Shown piece by piece: positions 15,705 through 19,565 of a DNA stretch of 19,565 bases (the first letter of the stretch is position 1; every line of letters starts with the position of its first letter). Under the pieces are notes generated by a model, which was not told the DNA's origin, made no database searches, and saw only the letters and a program-made list of their open reading frames with translations. Both the position numbers and the translations under genes were made by a program. Source of the stretch: JBNJEL01 sp051745835 (GTDB lineage Bacteria; Bacillota; Halanaerobiia; Halobacteroidales; Acetohalobiaceae); the NCBI GenBank assembly GCA_051745835.1, contig JBNJEL010000031.1:1-19565 (forward strand), given 5' to 3'.

Positions 15705-17297
15705 TTGCCAATTGAAAATGGTTATCTATCATTGATTTTACATGCTCACTTACCTTTTGTTCGCCATCCGGAAGATGATAATTTTTTAGAGGAACGTTGG
15801 CTTTATGAAGCAATTACTGAGACCTACTTACCATTACTAGAACATTTTGATAATTTACATAGAGATAATGTAGACTATCGTTTAACAATCTCTTTAAGTC
15901 CAACTTTAATTAATATGTTAGATGATCCTCTCTTACAGAATCGTTATATAGATCATTTAGATGAATTAATTGAATTAAGTCATAAAGAGCTAGAGCGAAC
16001 TAAAGATAATCCTCAGATGCATCAGACTGCTCAGATGTATCTTGATAAGTTTAAACGGTCTAAGGATATCTTTATTAATCAGTATGATCGTAATTTAGTG
16101 CAGGCGTTCAAGAAGTTTAAAGAGTTAGGTTATTTAGAATTGATTACCTGTGGGGCTACCCATGGTTACCTGCCGTTAATGAAGGAGTATCCAGAAGCAG
16201 TTAGAGCACAGATTGAAGTAGCGGTTAATACTTATCAGTCTTATTTTGATTCTAAACCGCAGGGAATTTGGCTCCCGGAGTGTGCTTACTATCCGGGACT
16301 TGATGATATCTTAGCTGATTATGATCTGCGATTCTTTATTCTCGATACTCATGGTGTTTTATATGCCACTCCGCGACCTAAGTATGGTGTCTATGCCCCA
16401 ATCTATACGCCATCTGGTGTAGCAGCTTTTGGTAGGGATAATGAAGCTACCAAGGAGGTTTGGAGTGCTGAAGAAGGTTATCCAGGCGATTATAATTATC
16501 GAGAGTATTATCGAGATATCGGCTTTGATCTTCCGCTAGATTATATTCAACCGTATATTCATCAGGATACACGGATTAATACCGGGATTAAGTACCATAA
16601 GATTACTGATGAGGAGTGTCAACTACATGAGAAAGAATTATATAATCCGCAGGTAGGTATTGAGAAAGCAGTAGAACATGCTAAAGACTTTATTTATAAG
16701 CGTTTAGAACAGATGAGTAAATTAAATCAATTAATTGACCGTAAACCAATTATTACTGCTCCTTATGATGCAGAATTATTTGGGCACTGGTGGTATGAAG
16801 GACCGGACTTTTTAAATCATTTGATTAGAGAAATTGATCGAGAAGACAATAATTTAGAATTAATCTCACCGGCTGATTACTTACAGGAGTATCCTAAGAA
16901 TCAAGTCTGTACTCCACCGATGTGTAGCTGGGGAGCTAATGGTTATAATGATGTCTGGCTAGATAGTAGTAATGATTGGATCTATCGTCATCTTCATCAG
17001 GCAGCAGAGAAGATGATTGAGTTAGCTACTGAGTATGAAGCGCCTGACCATCTTATGAAGCGGGCATTAAACCAGGCAGCTCGAGAGGTATTATTAGCTC
17101 AAAGTAGTGATTGGGCATTTATTATGAAGACAGGAACAATGGTAGAGTATGCTGTTAAACGCACTAAGGCACATATTAATCGTTTCTTTGATCTTTATAA
17201 TCAGATTAAACTAGGGGAAATTGATGAAGAATGGTTAAATAAGTTAGAAGCTAAGGATAATATCTTTCCAGAAATTGATTACCGGGTTTACAGTTAA
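15705..17297 (+). CDS. 1,4-alpha-glucan branching enzyme, GH57 (DUF1957) family
   Basis: Cuts alpha-1,4-glucan chains and re-attaches them by alpha-1,6 bonds to branch glycogen. It has 530 residues, the size of short bacterial GH57 branching enzymes. The GH57 motifs are in order: 'LHAHLPF' (12-18), 'GIWLPECAY' with likely nucleophile Glu192, 'FILDTHG', and 'APYDAELFGHWWYEGP' with likely acid/base Asp355. The C-terminal DUF1957 helical domain includes 'WGANGYNDVWLD' from residue 409. Residue spacing is close to the Thermococcus enzyme (Glu183, Asp354, from memory). The start is TTG 15705, with AGGTGA at 15693-15698. The ATG overlapping that site reads straight into TAG. There is no GH13 glgB in the window, so this is probably the branching enzyme here. 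Confidence 0.92.
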   Translation: MPIENGYLSLILHAHLPFVRHPEDDNFLEERWLYEAITETYLPLLEHFDNLHRDNVDYRLTISLSPTLINMLDDPLLQNRYIDHLDELIELSHKELERTKDNPQMHQTAQMYLDKFKRSKDIFINQYDRNLVQAFKKFKELGYLELITCGATHGYLPLMKEYPEAVRAQIEVAVNTYQSYFDSKPQGIWLPECAYYPGLDDILADYDLRFFILDTHGVLYATPRPKYGVYAPIYTPSGVAAFGRDNEATKEVWSAEEGYPGDYNYREYYRDIGFDLPLDYIQPYIHQDTRINTGIKYHKITDEECQLHEKELYNPQVGIEKAVEHAKDFIYKRLEQMSKLNQLIDRKPIITAPYDAELFGHWWYEGPDFLNHLIREIDREDNNLELISPADYLQEYPKNQVCTPPMCSWGANGYNDVWLDSSNDWIYRHLHQAAEKMIELATEYEAPDHLMKRALNQAAREVLLAQSSDWAFIMKTGTMVEYAVKRTKAHINRFFDLYNQIKLGEIDEEWLNKLEAKDNIFPEIDYRVYS

Positions 17298-17327
17298 AAC
17301 TGTTTATAAATAAAAGGGGGCGATATT

Positions 17328-18578
17328 ATGGAAAAAACTTTAGCATTAATTTTAGCTGGTGGGAGGGGTAGCAGATTAGATATTTTAACAACTGATCGTT
17401 CTAAACCTAGTGTTCCGTTTGGTGGCAAGTTTAGAATTATTGATTTTGCATTAAGTAATTGTGTTAATTCTAATATTTATAATGTGGGAATATTAACGCA
17501 GTATCTACCTCGTTCACTTAACCAACATATTGGTATCGGTAGACCTTGGGATTTAGATCGTCAATTTGGGGGAGTTTCTTTACTACATCCCTACACTGGT
17601 AATCAAGGCGGTTGGTACCAAGGTACTGCTCATGCTGTCTATCAAAATATAAATTTTATTAAGAATAGTAGAGCAGATGAAGTTATAATCTTATCGAGTG
17701 ATCATGTTTATAAGATGGATTATTCAGAGATGGTGAAATATCATCGCTCTAAGGATGCAGATCTAACTATATCTGTTAAGCCGGTACCAATGAAAGAAGC
17801 AAGCCAATTTGGCATCTTAGCTACAGATGATGAGATGAAGATTACTGACTTTCAAGAGAAGCCTGATAATCCGCCGAGTAATTTAGCATCAATGGGCATC
17901 TATGTCTTTGATCGTGAAGTTTTAACTGATAAGTTAGAAGAGTTTTGTAATCAGAGTAATTCAGATTTTGGTCATCATATTATACCACGATTGATTAATT
18001 CTGCTGATGTTTATGCTTATGAATTTAATGGTTATTGGGAGGATGTAGGAACTCTTAAATCTTACTGGAAGACAAATTTAGACCTAACTAATCAAGCTCC
18101 AAAGATGAATTTATATGATAATAATTGGAATTTATTAACTCGTAGTGAAGAAAAACCACCAGTTAAGCTTGGATTGCAAGGACAAGCAATTAAAAGTTTA
18201 GTTTCTAATGGAGCAGTAGTTAATGGTCAAGTGGAAAATTCAGTTTTATCACCAGGAGTAGTTATTGAATCAGGGGCTGTAGTTAAGGATTCAGTAATCT
18301 TTAATAATACTAGAATCAAGAGCGGTTGCCAGATTAACAAGAGTATTATAGATAAAAATGTAGTGGTTGAACCTAAGGTTAAGATAGGTTGTAGCGGTGA
18401 ATTAGAAGCTAACTTTGAACAACCAGAAATTCTTTATAGTGGTTTGAATGTAGTAGGAAAAGGAGCGTTAATTCCGGCTGGGATTGAAATTGAAAAGAAC
18501 TGTAGAATTCTTCCGCAAGTAAATGGTAGTGCATTTAGAAATAAAGTAGTCTCTAGTGGAAGTACTATTCGACCTTAA
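17328..18578 (+). CDS. glgC: Glucose-1-phosphate adenylyltransferase (ADP-glucose pyrophosphorylase)
   Basis: Makes ADP-glucose from ATP and glucose-1-phosphate, the committed step of glycogen synthesis. It has 416 residues, the usual length. The nucleotide-binding start is 'LILAGGRGSRLDILT', followed by 'RSKPSVPFGGKFRIIDFALSN', the family's regulatory and substrate region. 'GTAHAVYQN' and 'LSSDHVYKMDY' with likely catalytic Asp125, 'FQEKPDNP' and 'GYWEDVGTL' follow. Residues about 290-400 form a left-handed beta-helix of hexapeptide repeats ('VVIESGAVVKDSVIF'). The ATG at 17328 follows AAAGGGGG at 17313-17320. glgA starts 18 bases after the stop. No glgD partner is seen in the window, so it may act as a homotetramer. 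Confidence 0.96.
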   Translation: MEKTLALILAGGRGSRLDILTTDRSKPSVPFGGKFRIIDFALSNCVNSNIYNVGILTQYLPRSLNQHIGIGRPWDLDRQFGGVSLLHPYTGNQGGWYQGTAHAVYQNINFIKNSRADEVIILSSDHVYKMDYSEMVKYHRSKDADLTISVKPVPMKEASQFGILATDDEMKITDFQEKPDNPPSNLASMGIYVFDREVLTDKLEEFCNQSNSDFGHHIIPRLINSADVYAYEFNGYWEDVGTLKSYWKTNLDLTNQAPKMNLYDNNWNLLTRSEEKPPVKLGLQGQAIKSLVSNGAVVNGQVENSVLSPGVVIESGAVVKDSVIFNNTRIKSGCQINKSIIDKNVVVEPKVKIGCSGELEANFEQPEILYSGLNVVGKGALIPAGIEIEKNCRILPQVNGSAFRNKVVSSGSTIRP

Positions 18579-18596
18579 GGCTGAGGGGGTTGTTTG

Positions 18597-19565
18597 ATGT
18601 CAGAAGATTTAAAAGTTCTATTTGTTGCTTCGGAAGTTGACCCATTTTTAAAGACGGGTGGTTTAGCTGATGTAGCGGGGTCACTCCCGCAAGCAATTAA
18701 AGATTTAGGAGTTGATATTAGAGTAGTCTTACCGGAGTATAGTCAGATTTCTGATAAATACTTGGTAGATTCCGAACATTTACTCCACTTTAGAACTAAT
18801 ATTAGTTGGCGTGATAATTATGTAGGGATTAATCGATTGGAAAACAAAGGATTAATAACATATTTTATAGATAATAAGAATTATTTTGACCGCGACACTA
18901 TCTATTGCGAAGATGATAATCATGTACGGTTTGCATATTTTTGCCGTAGTGTATTAGAGATGCTGCCTAAGATCGATTTTCAGCCTGATATTATTCACTG
19001 TAATGATTGGCAGAGTGGCCCACTTAGCATCTTTTTAAAAGAGAATTATCAGCTCTATGATTTCTATCAAGATATTAAGACACTCTATACCATTCATAAT
19101 TTAAAGTACCAGGGGCAATTTGATCCAGAGATCTTAGCTGATACGCTCTGTTTAGATTTTAAATACTGGTATTCCGGGGTTTTAAAGCATGACCAGGCTG
19201 TTAATTATATGAAGATGGGAATTAATATGTCCGATATAGTTACAACTGTCAGTGAGACTTACGCCGAAGAGATTAAACAGGTTGAATTTGGTGAAGGATT
19301 AGATTATGTACTACGAATGAATGATGATGATCTATACGGAATTGTTAATGGGATCAATTACGATAAGTATAATCCAGCTACTGATAATCAGATCTATGCT
19401 AATTATAGTAGTCAAGATTTAACTAATAAAGCAGTTAATAAAGAACGCTTACAAGAAGAGAGCGGTCTGCCTACTATAGATGTACCTGTAATTGGGATTA
19501 TTTCGCGGTTAGTAGAACAGAAAGGTTTAGATCTAGTTAACTTTATTATGGATGAATTGATGGTA
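18597..19565 (+). CDS. glgA: Glycogen synthase (ADP-glucose dependent, GT5), 3' end outside the window
   Basis: Adds glucose from ADP-glucose to growing glycogen chains. 323 codons are visible with no stop, against about 480 for a full protein, so roughly two thirds is present. The N-terminal Rossmann domain has 'VLFVASEVDPFLKTGGLADV', with the ADP-glucose-binding KTGGL at 19-23. Later motifs are 'IIHCNDWQSG', 'LYTIHNLKYQG', 'VTTVSETYAEEI' and 'GIVNGINYDKYNPATD'. The second domain begins at 'IGIISRLVEQKGLDL', with the conserved Arg and Lys. The ATG at 18597 is seven bases after GAGGGGG (18583-18589). An in-frame TTG lies directly before it at 18594 and is less likely. It is co-transcribed with glgC. 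Confidence 0.95.
   Translation, partial: MSEDLKVLFVASEVDPFLKTGGLADVAGSLPQAIKDLGVDIRVVLPEYSQISDKYLVDSEHLLHFRTNISWRDNYVGINRLENKGLITYFIDNKNYFDRDTIYCEDDNHVRFAYFCRSVLEMLPKIDFQPDIIHCNDWQSGPLSIFLKENYQLYDFYQDIKTLYTIHNLKYQGQFDPEILADTLCLDFKYWYSGVLKHDQAVNYMKMGINMSDIVTTVSETYAEEIKQVEFGEGLDYVLRMNDDDLYGIVNGINYDKYNPATDNQIYANYSSQDLTNKAVNKERLQEESGLPTIDVPVIGIISRLVEQKGLDLVNFIMDELMV

Noticed and set aside
17290..17303. ACAGTT-AA-AACTGT hairpin at the branching-enzyme stop
   Set aside because: The 2-base loop is too tight and the stem too weak for a terminator, and glgC follows in what looks like the same operon.

Overview
The window looks like a chromosomal segment of a low-GC, Gram-negative-type (diderm) member of the Firmicutes, most likely order Halanaerobiales (Halobacteroidaceae-like). 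This is inferred, not proven. Three things point there: strong AGGAGG ribosome-binding sites and near-consensus sigma-A promoters; a TolC/membrane-fusion/RND efflux set that needs an outer membrane; and a small Spo0E-like sporulation regulator. Nearly all genes lie on the + strand. No rRNA, tRNA, CRISPR array, transposase or phage gene was seen.

Region 1 (5-6801) is a tightly packed tripartite efflux operon. It encodes a TolC-like outer-membrane protein with an unusual N-terminal periplasmic-binding-like domain, a lipoprotein membrane-fusion protein and an RND pump. It ends in a strong hairpin (6812-6840).

Region 2 (6902-12686) concerns NAD. A 3-methyladenine DNA glycosylase gene is followed by niaR, the 3H-domain repressor of NAD synthesis. 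Next comes a well-formed promoter overlapped by inverted repeats (8138-8178), then nadA-nadB-nadC. These make nicotinate mononucleotide from aspartate via iminoaspartate and quinolinate. The last gene is an orphan PTS-EIIC-like membrane protein whose ribosome-binding site overlaps the nadC stop codon. NiaR probably represses nadABC when nicotinate is plentiful. The EIIC-like protein is a candidate transporter tied to this pathway. A 14-bp-stem hairpin closes the operon.

Region 3 (12699-12854, minus strand) is a 51-residue Spo0E-like aspartyl-phosphate phosphatase gene. It converges on the nad operon and diverges from the glycogen genes.

Region 4 (12968-19565) is a glycogen locus. It starts at a perfect-consensus promoter and holds a short alpha-glucan phosphorylase, a 333-bp gap with a long hairpin, a DUF4912 protein, a GH57/DUF1957 branching enzyme, glgC (ADP-glucose pyrophosphorylase) and the first 323 codons of glgA (glycogen synthase), which runs off the window. 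GlgC makes ADP-glucose, GlgA polymerises it, the GH57 enzyme adds branches and the phosphorylase releases glucose-1-phosphate. DUF4912 is the one member without a known role.
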